Source: Paramyrothecium sp. XJ0827
Lineage: Eukaryota > Ascomycota > Sordariomycetes > Hypocreales > Stachybotryaceae
Direction of reading: 5' to 3'
Assembly: GCA_020881915.1 (NCBI GenBank)
Contig: JAJFPB010000008.1
Location: 558,001-622,000 of the forward strand
DNA length: 64,000 bases
Below are positions 1-10,884 of this stretch, one piece after another; the first letter of the stretch is position 1; each line of letters begins with the position of its first letter. The translations under genes and the position numbers were made by a program. The notes under the pieces are model-generated. The model was not told the origin of the DNA and ran no database searches. It worked only from the letters and a program-made list of their open reading frames with translations.

Positions 1-100
1 ACCTACCTACCCAAGTATTCATTCCATGCTGTACGAGGTCGTCGACTTTCTGATGGTGATTATGAACAAGGTAAAGCAAGAGAGGCAGATGACAAGCACG

Positions 101-194
101 GGGCGAATGGTTTAGTGGTATAATACTCCCTTAGCATGATTGCCTCCAAGGCATAACGTGGGAGTGGTCCAGGGTTCGATTCCCTGTTCGTCCA
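101..194 (+). tRNA. tRNA-Ala(AGC) with a 22-nt intron
   Basis: The 7-bp acceptor stem pairs 101-107 with 187-193 and contains a G3-U70 wobble, the alanine identity element; the discriminator base is A194. The T arm reads CAGGG-TTCGATT-CCCTG. The anticodon stem is CTCCC (126-130) with GGGAG (160-164). The loop TTAGCA (131-136) gives anticodon AGC at 133-135. Bases 137-158 form an intron at the canonical position after nucleotide 37, and T159 is nucleotide 38. The mature tRNA would be 72 nt. A glycine reading from the CTCC inside the intron does not give a proper anticodon stem. Confidence 0.93.
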
Positions 195-1496
195 TTACTA
201 TCGAATCTTCGGATTCAAGCTTCTCTTTTTGCGTTTCCCAAACTGATCCAGCCTCGTCAGTGATCTACATGCGGGAACTGGCACTGACCGGCCCCTTCGA
301 TTTTTGTATATTTTTCTTTTTAGTATCATATTGATTTCCTTCGTCAGTTCGACTAGAGGCATGCGGGCACCAGTGTAGGAAAGCCCTTCAATTTCGTGCT
401 GACTAAGTTTTTCCTGGGGACCCACTTCCTCTCAGTCCTTTATCAACGCAACGCCGCCAGCGAAAATTCCATTTTCTCTTTTCTCTTTCTTCTTTATCAA
501 AAAGCTAACTGAGCTGCCACGACCTTCACCCTGCACCCACGGTGTCGCGTTGCCTTTCCCCTTGTGGGAAATGCTCAGAAGAGTAAAACCCTTGGATATA
601 GGAAAATTCTCGCCACTTCGTTCTCGTAACGACAAGCAGTGGGCGATAATTGCCAAGAAGGGGGGACATACTATCACCTTGCGAAGGATTGAATGTAAAT
701 CCAGCCTCTCGAACAGAGGATGGAAACTCGTAGCGTGAACTGGTGCGTGGTGGTGAAGGATCGTCAGCCGAGTGGCATGTAGAAAGCTGTGATGTGACAT
801 CGTGCATGCTCGTGACCCATCGGCGGCTCGAAGTTGATCACCTGTTGCAGTTTCTGTGAAGGCAACCTCTTCAATCGCCAAACGAGCGGTAGTGGCACGG
901 CGGCACTCCTACCCTATGACTACCTTGCCTCATGCTGTGCAGTGCGTCCTTCGTCAGGACAGCTACCCTACAACGATCCTACGACAAAGTCATTGACTTC
1001 CTGGACCTGTAGCTGTGCACAAGATGATCAATTGATGTTCAAGTCGCACTCGGAAAACACGCCGCCCCTTCTAATGATGTACCTCGAGACGTCTTTATTA
1101 TTGGATCCGATCAAAAGCTTGCAAGCCTCATGAAAGCAAAGTTTGAGTCTCACCGACCAGCAACTCCGTTCCCACTTGAACCCAAACTCATCTCGAGTCT
1201 CCAATGCTACACAAGTTCGTGAGCCAGTAATTACCACAGTACTTTCACGTTAATTTGGAAGGTAACCAAAAAACATTGAGTCTAATTCCGTTGGTATTTT
1301 CTCGCGCTTTTCCAACAGTGACGTCAAAAACTATCCGTCGAGATAAGCATTATTCGGCGCTTATCGTATTTACCGATGAATTGCCAGATCAACGGCGCCA
1401 TGCTGCAGAGGCATTTTCACATGCTTTTTGCAAGCATCGTCGCATCCCACTTCCCAGGATAGGCATCTGATATCCGAAGTCGCAGCGCCTGTCGAA
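195..1496. other. Intergenic, no supported gene
   Basis: About 1.3 kb between the tRNA and the ZNG1-like gene. Open frames on both strands are short, overlapping and low in coding character. The last few hundred bases presumably hold the promoter and leader of the + strand ZNG1-like gene. Nothing else is recognisable. Confidence 0.6.
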
Positions 1497-2618
1497 ATGG
1501 CGCCAATCCCCATCACCATTATCACGGGGTTCCTGGGCTCGGGGAAGACGACCCTGATCCTCAACCTCATACCCCAGCTACGCGAGCACAACCCCAACTA
1601 CAAGCTTGCGCTGCTCAAGAATGAGTTCGGCGACCTGGCCGTCGACTCGCAGCTGGCGAGCAGCTCGGCCATATCTGGTGTCCGGGAGCTGCTCAACGGC
1701 TGCATCTGCTGCAATCTCGTCGGCCAGCTAGGCCCCGCCCTCGCGGAGCTCGAGAAGACCGTCAAGCCGGACCGCATCATGGTCGAGACGAGCGGGTCCG
1801 CTTTCCCGGCCACGCTGGCCCTCGAGATCAACAGGATCGCGCGCGACACCGGCAACTACATTCTCGACGGCGTCATCAGCGTCATCGACGTCGAGAACTG
1901 GAAGGGCTACGAGGACACTAGCTACACCGCCAAGATCCAGGCTCGCTACACCGATCTGATCGTGTTCAACAAGTGGGAGTCGGCGGGCGAGGATCGCTAC
2001 GACGAGTGCCTGGACAGGGTGGGCGATCTGGAGGTCGACGTGGCCAAGGTGAAGAGCGACAAGGGCTGGGTCGACATGGACGTCGTCTTTGGTGTCGACG
2101 AGAGTCTTGCCCGAGAGCTTACAGAAACGGAGGTGAACGGGACAAACGGGACAAACGGAGCAAATGGACATCATGATCACGGCCACTCACATGACGACAA
2201 GCACGGCCATCAGAGCGAGGTTGAAGTCCTGTCGATCGAGATAAAGGGCCAACAAGGCGCTGCCGTGTCGACGGAGAAGCTGAACAAGCTCCTGAAGGCC
2301 GCGCCCAAAGACGAGGCGTACCGGATCAAGGCCGTCGCAACCCTCTCCACCCCTCCCCAGAACTCGGACCCCGACCTGCCCAAGCCCGCCGCGCACCCCA
2401 GCCGGCGGTACATCCTCAACTGGGCGTTCGCTCGCTGGACGTTTACGGCGCTGGAGGCGACGGAGGAGCACGCCTCGAGCACGGACGTGCCGCTGCGCAT
2501 GACGATGATCCTAGGCCGGCACGAGAGCAACAAGTGGAAGAAGAAGATCGAGACCGGCGACTTTGTACAACTAGACGGGGACGACAAGGGCGAACTGACC
2601 GTCAAGCGTCTCATATAG
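1497..2618 (+). CDS. ZNG1/CobW-type zinc chaperone GTPase
   Basis: Intronless, 373 aa. A CobW/COG0523-family G3E GTPase, the family of eukaryotic ZNG1, which moves zinc to client metalloproteins such as methionine aminopeptidase 1. Walker A GFLGSGKT is at residues 11-18. The metal-binding CxCC motif (CICC) is at about 69-72, an ETSG switch follows, and NKWE is the G4 base-recognition motif. A His/Asp-rich stretch (HHDHGHSHDDKHGH) at about 222-235 fits metal binding, and a CobW C-terminal domain follows. The frame is open 23 codons upstream without an ATG; the ATG at 1497 lies directly before the conserved start of the GTPase domain. The gene is convergent with the next one (160 bp between stops). 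Identity is from motifs; zinc as the metal is family knowledge. Confidence 0.9.
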   Translation: MAPIPITIITGFLGSGKTTLILNLIPQLREHNPNYKLALLKNEFGDLAVDSQLASSSAISGVRELLNGCICCNLVGQLGPALAELEKTVKPDRIMVETSGSAFPATLALEINRIARDTGNYILDGVISVIDVENWKGYEDTSYTAKIQARYTDLIVFNKWESAGEDRYDECLDRVGDLEVDVAKVKSDKGWVDMDVVFGVDESLARELTETEVNGTNGTNGANGHHDHGHSHDDKHGHQSEVEVLSIEIKGQQGAAVSTEKLNKLLKAAPKDEAYRIKAVATLSTPPQNSDPDLPKPAAHPSRRYILNWAFARWTFTALEATEEHASSTDVPLRMTMILGRHESNKWKKKIETGDFVQLDGDDKGELTVKRLI

Positions 2619-2778
2619 AGCATGCATTGGATAAAACGAAGAATGATGTGACGATGAGATGAGATGTAAATAGACGATACAGCACGGACTGGATGGTTGA
2701 TACAGGTAGAATACCAAGAGAGAAATCTAGAGAGAACATCTATAGCAGTCTCGAAAAAGTTGTACCAACTGCAAACCC

Positions 2779-3939
2779 TTATATCCAGCTGCCCTCCGGC
2801 GAAAGAACAATCGGACTCATCGGACTCACAAAGGCGGCCTCGTACTCCTCCAGCCGCAACCGTCCCTGCATAAACCGATCCGCTGCACTTGCCGCATCAC
2901 ACGGCCGGAGGAAGTTCCTTTCGTCAAAGTAATACTCAGCCCACGGCTCATCGTACAAGTCCGTCTGCTCCTCTGCTCGACCCGCCGTGTCGAGCCCTCG
3001 GCTCCCGCGCAGCCGTGACTCGACAACGGGCGTGGGCAGATCTGACAGCGGTGTGGGCGGCCCGGCCGAGGGAGCGATCTTGCGGTACTCTGCTAGAGAA
3101 GACTGTGATGCAGACAGTTGCGAGACCAAGGACGCCGAGGATGGATTGTGGTGGAAGGAGATGTGGTTCAGGCGCGGTGGGGGAGCCAGCCATGAAGCCG
3201 ACTCCTCGTGGTCTGCACAGTCATGCGGCGTACGAAAGTCATCCTCGCATGCTTCACAGAGGCCCTGCGACAGCGGTACGTTCACACGACACAAGACACA
3301 CACAGCCTTGGAAACGTCGCTGACGCCCCGCCTGTGAATGTCAGCAGAGCGCTTCAAGCTGAGTTTTGAGATCTTGGCTTTCAGGTCAAAGCCGGCGGAC
3401 CACGCCTCTCGCAGTGCCAGCCTCGAAGATCCGGACCACTTCCTTCGCTTCCATAGTGTCAGGCCCGAGCTTCGGGACTGGGGCGTCTCTGAATCCGAGG
3501 ACGACAATGACGCACTTTCAAGTGTCTTGTGTCGTGGTTTTGTACTTGCTGTCCATCTCGGCTTGGGAATGTCGATCCTCAGGCCGGGCTTCGTCGCTGA
3601 CATTGGTACTCCTGATGCTGCCTCAAAGCCTCTTCGCTGGTGGAATTGTGAGTTTAATACAGGCGCTTCCCTGTCCATCGCCCTCTGCATGCTGAGGAGA
3701 ATCTGTCGACACTCTTCCTCAGTAGGCACGTCGTCGCCGAGGACCGGGCTTGCCGAGTAATGGAGCGAGTAGACGTCCTCTGTCCGAGGTTGTTCAAGGC
3801 TCCCAGCATCAATACTGCAATCCTCGCTCTGCTTCCCATACTGGGCTTCATCAAAGAAGAGCAGCTCTTGCGTTCCAACCATGCTAGACTTTGTAAGTGC
3901 CAATGCAAGATGGGGAGGTCGAGGGATGGGAGTTCCCAT
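2779..3939 (-). CDS. Unknown fungal protein with C-X2-C-X10-C-X2-C knuckle
   Basis: A single open frame of 386 aa that I do not recognise. It is Ser/Pro-rich and largely disordered. A zinc-knuckle-like set of four cysteines (CVLC, ten residues, CEAC) sits at about 214-231, followed by Cys, His and acidic residues. The C-terminal segment is aromatic and charged (WAEYYFDERNFLRPCD) and looks more ordered. The first ATG is at 3939; an alternative start is Met20 (3882, MVGTQELLFFDE), which begins an acidic/aromatic segment and could be the real one. It converges on the ZNG1-like gene. Length, composition and the lack of stops support a real gene; function is unknown. Confidence 0.7.
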   Translation of the reverse strand: MGTPIPRPPHLALALTKSSMVGTQELLFFDEAQYGKQSEDCSIDAGSLEQPRTEDVYSLHYSASPVLGDDVPTEEECRQILLSMQRAMDREAPVLNSQFHQRRGFEAASGVPMSATKPGLRIDIPKPRWTASTKPRHKTLESASLSSSDSETPQSRSSGLTLWKRRKWSGSSRLALREAWSAGFDLKAKISKLSLKRSADIHRRGVSDVSKAVCVLCRVNVPLSQGLCEACEDDFRTPHDCADHEESASWLAPPPRLNHISFHHNPSSASLVSQLSASQSSLAEYRKIAPSAGPPTPLSDLPTPVVESRLRGSRGLDTAGRAEEQTDLYDEPWAEYYFDERNFLRPCDAASAADRFMQGRLRLEEYEAAFVSPMSPIVLSPEGSWI

Positions 3940-4498
3940 ATACCATTATATAATTTGGTCATGATTTCCCTGAGAAAACGCGTCAGAATCCGTTTCTTCC
4001 CGTGTGTTGTGTTTACAACTAAAAATGGCCAACGGTTTGCTGCACTGGCATCATGGCCGCTTTGTTGTGATGATCCGTAGATGCAACGTGCCTCTAATCA
4101 TCAAAACGAGTGTTGACATAGTTTTTAATGAAAGGAGAAATGTTGAAAGGCTCAACTTTGGAGGCCAGACAATGCGCCGTGCACACTTTGCCATCCAGTC
4201 GCTTAGTTTGTTCTCATTGTCTTCCTCTCAAAACCATGCTTTGTTCACGGCAGACCGGGAAATGGCTTCTTCCAGAAACAAAACAGAAGCGATAAACACA
4301 AAGCGTAATATGAATGGTATTTTTGAGATGCTGCCGTCCTTATTATCTAAAATAACATGGCCACGACCCCGGCATCACCGTTCGTGGTCTCATTCATTGT
4401 TCGCCGAGCGGACGGTATCGTTACATTTGGAAGTTTGAACCATTATAATGCCATTTTATTCATTGAGTCATTACGTTTTTGTTTGGTCCTCGTGCTGG
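3940..4498. other. Intergenic, 560 bp
   Basis: Promoter side of the unknown - strand gene and 3' side of the VHC1-like gene. It is fairly AT-rich near 4300-4480, which suits terminator sequence. No gene is supported. Confidence 0.5.
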
Positions 4499-7400
4499 TT
4501 ATAGACTGACGGTCACCGTCATGTTGTTACTCAAGACCATCAGGGTTGGTGGCAGTTCGTTACACAAGACCTCCACATCCGACAGGTATTGAATACTTGC
4601 AAGTTCGTCTTGACTAGTGCCTTCGGACGGTATAGGTAGCGTGGTAAGGATTACCGCCGTTTCTTTGGAGTTCTGCCTCAACAATTCATTGATGATGAGG
4701 TGTTGGGCCCGGCTCGGTAGGTCGTTGAAGGATAACGCAATTCCTTGCGTAGAATAAGCAGAACCACCTTCAAAAGGCTCCCCCGTCGTCGCATCAAGTC
4801 GGTAAGACTCTAAGAGCTCAGGGATCGTCAGATTGGCATCACCAGAGCCGAAGTTTGAGCGTTGGGAGCCGCGCCTCGAATGATGTCGAGATTGGCCTGC
4901 TGATCGCGGATGATGGTCGGGCTGTTCTGCAAAAGATATAGTCCTTAACTGGTTGTCCTCAATATGAACCTTGGTCTCCGGCATTGGTCGGCTGGAAAAT
5001 CGTCCGAGGGATGATTGCCGAGAAAACGAAGGCCTGGCCGATTTGGACGTTTCCGCATCATTGCCATCATTACTGATGCCTTGCCCAAAAGCGTTACTGA
5101 GGCCAGGGCTTTCCACAGCTAATAGATCCTGCGAGGATTGTAGCAAAAGGTCCGCTGACGTAGAAGCCTCTTGCTGCAACCGACTCGAGCTTAAAGGACT
5201 GGGTAGCGCAGGGCTTGGCCGTATGGCAGGGCTCATTGAGTGAGCCTTGTTTGCTGGAGACGGCCCGCCACTTCTTAAACCGGGAAATTCTTTGATTGCC
5301 GTCGGCCAGTCACTACTACTTGGCTCGCCGCCAGAGGCAGGACTGGGACCGTCCTCCGTGATATCAGGTACTCGTGGAGAATCTGTCCGTGATTCAGTCC
5401 GCTGTGTTCCCATGGTACCGTAGGTTGTGTACGGGCCGTGCGAAGCCTTCACAGTCGAAGCGCTTCCAACAAGGCCAAGCTCATCCGTGTCGTTGTCCTC
5501 GCTTGTGGTGGTTTGCGAGACTTGCGTGTTCAAGCTGTAGGTTCTACGGCTCACACTGGAGCCAAGTAGCGGTCGTTGATCGGGGCGAGCGGCAGAATTT
5601 ATGCTTAAGGACCGCCTTATCTTATAGCCAAAGACACCATCGTCAATATCCGATTCGGAATCCGCGTCTTCGTTCCCATCCTCTGCGTCAGATCCTTGAA
5701 GAACGTCATTGAGATGGTGCGTGTGTATGCCCATGCTGACACCTGCTTTCCCGAGGAAGGCCATGCCTGATCTCCCATACAGCTCCCTTCTTTCCACCAT
5801 GCTATGCCGGCGTTGGTCGTGGCTTACTTCTTGATGTGGGTTGAAAACGCCTGACCTCCCTACTGTCGAGTCGATCACATGTGATACGTGCTCCATCTCG
5901 CGTCCTGGGGTCATGTTTTCAGGCCGGCCACGGAACATTTGCAAATCATCCCACCACTCTTCATCCTTAAGGGTATCGTTGACGATGATTTCCCAGTCAA
6001 TATCGTAGCTCAGTCCGTTGATGATTACTTCGTACGTGTTCAAGTGCCCCGATGCTAGCCAGAACACGACCACCTCGGCATCGATACGTAACTTGTCAAG
6101 CAAGGCCTTTACCCGGGCGTGCTCCTCCTCGACCTCGGATTCGTATTCCACAAAAACCATGACTCGGACCCTGAAAGCTAGGTTCCAGGTTCGAACGCTA
6201 TGAAGAATGTGGCCAAGCTGGAGAATAAGGGTATCTAAACAGGGTTAGTAACGTACCCTGTGAGTCCATGTTCCGGGGAAGCCCTCGAAGATCGTGTCCA
6301 AAATGACTCACAAGTGTCAAAATTAGTAGTCAATACGTTCTTGCCATCAGCAGAAACTTCGGCAGACATTTGAATAGGCCACAAGTCTATGTACTTTTTT
6401 GAATTATCGCGGCCTTTTGCTGGGGTCTCCAAGGAGTCAAAACCGTAGCCAACAGCGACATTCAGGCGGTAAATCAACGCCAAGTCTTCTAGTGCTGTCA
6501 TGTATTCAGTTGGAGACATCATGTTCTCGGTGCGAATCACGTCGGTTGGAAGCGAGCCCTCAAGGAGACGGCTGGAGGTGTCTCCGCGTGGCCGGGTCTT
6601 AGGTTTGACTTCAGTCTTTCCCGGAGGACGCCGCATCCTAGCAGTTGGGGACGTAGGAATCTCGGGGACACGCATGCTGGGATGCGAGCCTCGCAGTTCA
6701 TTCATGTTATAGAAGCCCATGATCGCAATGTTTGGACGCATGCCTCCGAGTCCAGCGGACAGGATCAAATTCCGAATGCCCCAGTTGACGCTCGGAGACA
6801 TGGTAAGCTGGACAAATGCTTTGACCCTAGAGGACTCGGAAATGTAGTTTGTCCAAGCCTGTTGCTGCAGCCTGGCCTCTTGCACGCCCGCACTGAAGTC
6901 GTCTGTCACGATTACGTGGCCCAAGATGTACAAGGAGCCCTTCTTCAACGAATTGCAGAATTGGATGAGCCTGGTCTGCTTGCGTGGGTTGTTGATGAGC
7001 AGAATGATCTGCGGCCGCCAGAACTTGATATGTTCCGGCTTCAAACGCAGCAAATATTTCCTCACTTGATGGTAGATTAAATTTTGCGACACGTCACCCC
7101 AGTGCTTCGGTGGACTGAGATAATGAATCAACAGGAAGAGCAGAACGAGCACCGAGATAGCCGTTGCTGCATAAGTCTCGTCCATGAAGAACATTGCAAC
7201 CGCTGACAGTACACTGCCCAAACCAGCTGTTTGCCACGTGAAAAACTTGAAGCTTGGTCTGAAGTTAGGGGCTGATCCAATCTTGAGCAGAAAGCAAGCC
7301 AGATTCATGACGAAGAAGGTCATCTAGTAAAGTTAGTACCATGGATAGTCAAATAGTGTGGTGATTTAGAACGAATAGTAAGGGCGCCTGAAGAACGATG

Positions 7401-8782
7401 GAGCGCCAGTAGATGGCCAAGGAGACGTGGAGGCTTACCAAATAACCCATCGAGATCAAGGTGGCTATCTGATTCAGATCGGCGAACAGTGATATCTGGG
7501 CAAGCAGATAGGTCAGTAGGATGGCGAGGAGAGGATCGTCAGTCCTCCTGGTGCCCTTTCCGAACCATGTTAAACCTGGCAGCAACTTATCGCGAGCCAG
7601 AACCTGGAACAATTTGGCGGCGCCAGTTATACCCATAAGCGCGGAAAAGAAGGTGACGGCACATTCACCGGCCAGTATGACGGGTTTGTAGAGACTTGTT
7701 AAGCCAATGATATCCGAATTTGCAAGAAGAGATGCGCGAGTGGTCGTTGCCGCGAGGCAAAACACAACCACAACGTAGATGATAAATGTGGTGAGCATTG
7801 CCCAGAGCGTGCCTTTAGGGATGGCCCTGCTCGGGTTCTTCAGATCCCCAGACATTGAGGCTCCTGCAAATATGCCAGAGGTTGCTCTAGCTGAAGTGTC
7901 AGCTGTAGTCATGTAGAAGTATGTGGCTTCTTACGAGAAGAGGACGCCAAACAGGTCGCGGAAAGTGTCGATGCCTCTGTATTTGCTGTCTCTGATGTTT
8001 GGGAGAAAGTTGTAGGCGAGAGTTGTTAAGCTGAAGCCGGTAAACTCGACCTGCCGGGATTCATCGCGGAAAGGCTTGTTGAAGATGGCAGAAATGGGGA
8101 TGCTAATTATAGAAAGAGACAGAATCACGAGCAGCCCGTTGGACGCTTTTGAGAACATCGCGGACCCTAGAAGGCAGAGACAAGCACAAAATAATAAGGC
8201 AATCGACTGGAGGCCATAACCCAACCAGTAGCCCTGGGGGAAGCTTGCGCCAAGATGCAGCCGAATGCAATCAACCAGACCGACAATGTTCATGGCAGCA
8301 TTGAGAACCTGGGCCAGGAAGAACAGTATTCCAATGGAGCCACCGAATTCGGGACCCAAAGACCGAGAGATGAGGTAATAGGCACCTCCACCTTTGACTT
8401 CACCATTGGAGGCAATGGCAGACAAGCTCAGCGTAGTTAACAAATCGACACAATACGCCAAGATGATGAGACCTGTGGGAGATGTGAGTGTTGAACAACA
8501 AGGCGAATAGGGCAGTCCGGACACACTTAGCATTCCCACAAGTCCGATATGACCGAGAATGATGCCGAATCTCAGGAACATAAGAATACTGAGGATACTC
8601 AGGCAGACGGGGATGTAAACGCCGGACACCAACCCAAGCTTTTCGCTGCCCTTCTTCGGCTCCATGGCGGCAGGCGCGCTGCCTTTGCGCGAAAGCAAGG
8701 CTGACATTGGAAATGGTGGAGCAGTAAGTCGCTCTATATCTCGAAAGCGGTGGAGCTCTGGCTCGTTGCCTCTCACCGACAC
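4499..8782 (-). CDS. Vacuolar cation-chloride cotransporter (SLC12, VHC1-like)
   Basis: Electroneutral K+(Na+)-Cl- cotransporter of the SLC12/CCC family; the yeast member Vhc1 acts at the vacuole. Exons (minus strand): 8782-8527, 8472-7935, 7886-7439, 7323-6312, 6234-4499, with introns of 54, 48, 115 and 77 nt and all phases consistent (about 1,330 codons). The N-terminal transporter core has multiple membrane segments with family signatures (SGVYIPVCLSILSILMFLRFG; ATSGIFAGASMSGDLKNPS, formed across the exon 2/3 junction). The C-terminal half is a cytosolic CCC regulatory domain with a long Ser-rich disordered insert, ending in PPTLMVLSNNMTVTVSL. The start is unresolved: the frame is open from 8884 without an ATG before Met at 8707, and codons just upstream of 8782 look coding, so a short 5' exon is probably missing. 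The end at 8782 is a minimum. Confidence 0.9.
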
Positions 8783-8884
8783 CGATGGGAGAGTGTAATG
8801 GCAGATGCCATCAGCAATAACACGTCCTGCCGTCGATGTGCCAGCGTGAGAGACCGATGATTCCGAAGCGGACGGCGCCGCGAC

Positions 8885-10884
8885 TTATACGAAAGCTAGC
8901 CACAGGCGAAACACAAGCGGCCGTGCAGGGAACTGCCGCTGTCGACGTCAGAAACGACCATTTGCTGCGGGTATGGCAGGATAATGTACGTGAGGGAAGC
9001 TGGATCTATCATGCACCAACCCTGGAGATCCCCATAGCGAACCCACTGAGCCCATGCGGGGGTTCCCAGTAGCGGCTGCCAAGACCGCCGCTCAGTGGCT
9101 GTCAGGGTGTCTCGGGCGGTGGGTAAGGGTCCAGCTTGGGCTGCCCAAGTCACCGTTCCCTCGACCGTCTCACTATATCGGTCGCCAATGGCGGCCTAAA
9201 CGCGCCAACGGCCTTACCGTGAGGGTAGGTAGAGCGGTACGCTACTGCCATGCAGAGACATCGCAGCCTGCATGCGCCCGCAGCTGGGCATGCCATCGGC
9301 GCAACTTGGCGACCGTATGGGCAGGGATCACTAGTCATGTTACCACGGGTTGGTCGGCGCAAGGCGAGATAGCGCGTGGTGACGTTGGTGCTCCGAATCG
9401 ACATATGGCTTTAGTCCCAAGAGCGGGGAGTCTCGATGTTTTCATTCCAAGACAAAGTCATGAAGCCTGGGTTGACTCATAACTCGATGGTAGTCGTTGA
9501 CCTCGGTGGGCGAAGTGCACCTCCCTCTGTCAGTCGCCCAACTTGCGGAGGAGCAGGAGGAGGATCGAAGGGTAGCACCACGGATCAGACCTCGGGAATT
9601 TAGCTTATCAAGGGTCCAGCGCTTCCACTGCTTGGCCTGTTCACGGCACCTGGAGAGCGCCCGACTATGGCTAGGATCGGCTGGCGCTGTAAATCTAGCG
9701 GTCGAGCACAAGAAAAGATCGTCGGAGACTACGAGACCTGAACCTAACACGGTGTCGTGTATGATAGCTAGAGAATAATCAAGTGTCAGGAACATCACCT
9801 TTTGGCCCTTCTTCTATGCCACTGAACTTATGGTTGAGATGATGACGGAGGCGCGAACTCCAATCTGGGAGTACTATACCAAAACCCACGCAAATGAGTG
9901 AATGTACACTAAAGTCCCCGTGGTCTACAGAATATACTGAAGTCCCCGCATGCGAGATCGTGAGAATACTTGTACGGAAAATGGGGGTGGCAATGGGGAT
10001 CAAACAACCAATGCGCCTAAAAAAATACTGCTGTAAAATAGAGACTGATTAGTTTTGATTTCTTATATAATTAGCAATACGATATGACGAAACTTATTTA
10101 GAACTAAATTTGAAGGAATAATAAATTTAAGATATTGTAGTAGGATCTAATAACACAACTTGCGCCATAATGTTTTGCCATATCGCTTCTCTTGCTTGAC
10201 CGCCTACACCACAAGCAAGGCAGAGACCCTCGGAGATGCTGCGGCGGAGTAAAAGCCCGTTGTTACCAAGCAGTGTATCCGGAACCACGGACCAAAATCC
10301 TAGGTCACGATATGAGTGCAAATGACACAAACATGCCTTGTCACAGCTCCAGAGCCTGGCACCACGGAAACGCAAGGCAGCGAATAGATTAAATTAACTC
10401 GGGTGTTAATCTTCACGGAAAGTATCAACGAAGTTGGCGGTACTCGGTTCCTGGCTCGATTTCCCTTTCAGGCAGCCGTTGTCTTGCCGCCCATGTACAA
10501 GGCGCTACTTGCCCGGAGGCCCGTTTTTTCCGTTTTAGTGAGGTTCGTGCTGTGACCCAGTCAGCAGACCTGGGCAAGCAGCATGCGTGATATCACCGGG
10601 CCCTCTATTATCTCTTCCTCCTCCCCAACCAGAGTTCTCGTCCAAGCCTTGTCCCAGGCATCAGCTGAGGCTACGACAAGCTTTCTGGCCTTCTCACCTT
10701 GCATGAAGTCGCTTCTGCCCAGACATTGATTCATTTTTAGCCTCCTTGCAACCGTCCTCGTCCTACCCGGGCAATCGGCAGCCGTTGAGCCGAAGCAGCT
10801 TCACCTCCTCCATTCATTAATTGTATATTACATTCCCTCATGCAATAAGCCCTGTACAACTCGACCAAAGGGCAAACAGCTTCA
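8885..10884. other. Gene-poor 2 kb between VHC1-like and AVT3-like genes
   Basis: Shared upstream region of two divergent transporter genes. The missing first exon of the VHC1-like gene probably lies near 8900-9150. Open frames elsewhere are short, overlap on opposite strands and resemble no family I know. It includes an imperfect 13-bp direct repeat (9908-9920 and 9936-9948, one mismatch, 28-bp period) and an AT-rich patch at about 10010-10145. A pyrimidine-rich stretch at about 10603-10630 precedes the AVT3-like gene. Confidence 0.55.
10010..10145. other. AT-rich patch
   Basis: A run of A/T-dominated sequence of about 135 bp, abruptly different from the GC-rich flanks. In filamentous ascomycetes such patches can be relics of RIP-mutated transposons, but no terminal repeats or transposase remnants are visible, so origin is open. 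Confidence 0.5.

Noticed and set aside
432..881. 149-codon - strand frame after the tRNA
   Set aside because: No domain or coding signature; overlapped by other unrelated frames.
9473..9479. TGACTCA (CPC-1/Gcn4 consensus); another at 63372-63378 upstream of SIS1
   Set aside because: About eight such matches are expected by chance in 64 kb counting both strands; the first is 1.4 kb from the nearest start codon.
10126..10142. Shared 11-mer (ACTACAATATC, reverse strand) between the AT-rich patches near 10130 and 30315
   Set aside because: Too short in AT-rich DNA to be meaningful; flanks do not align.
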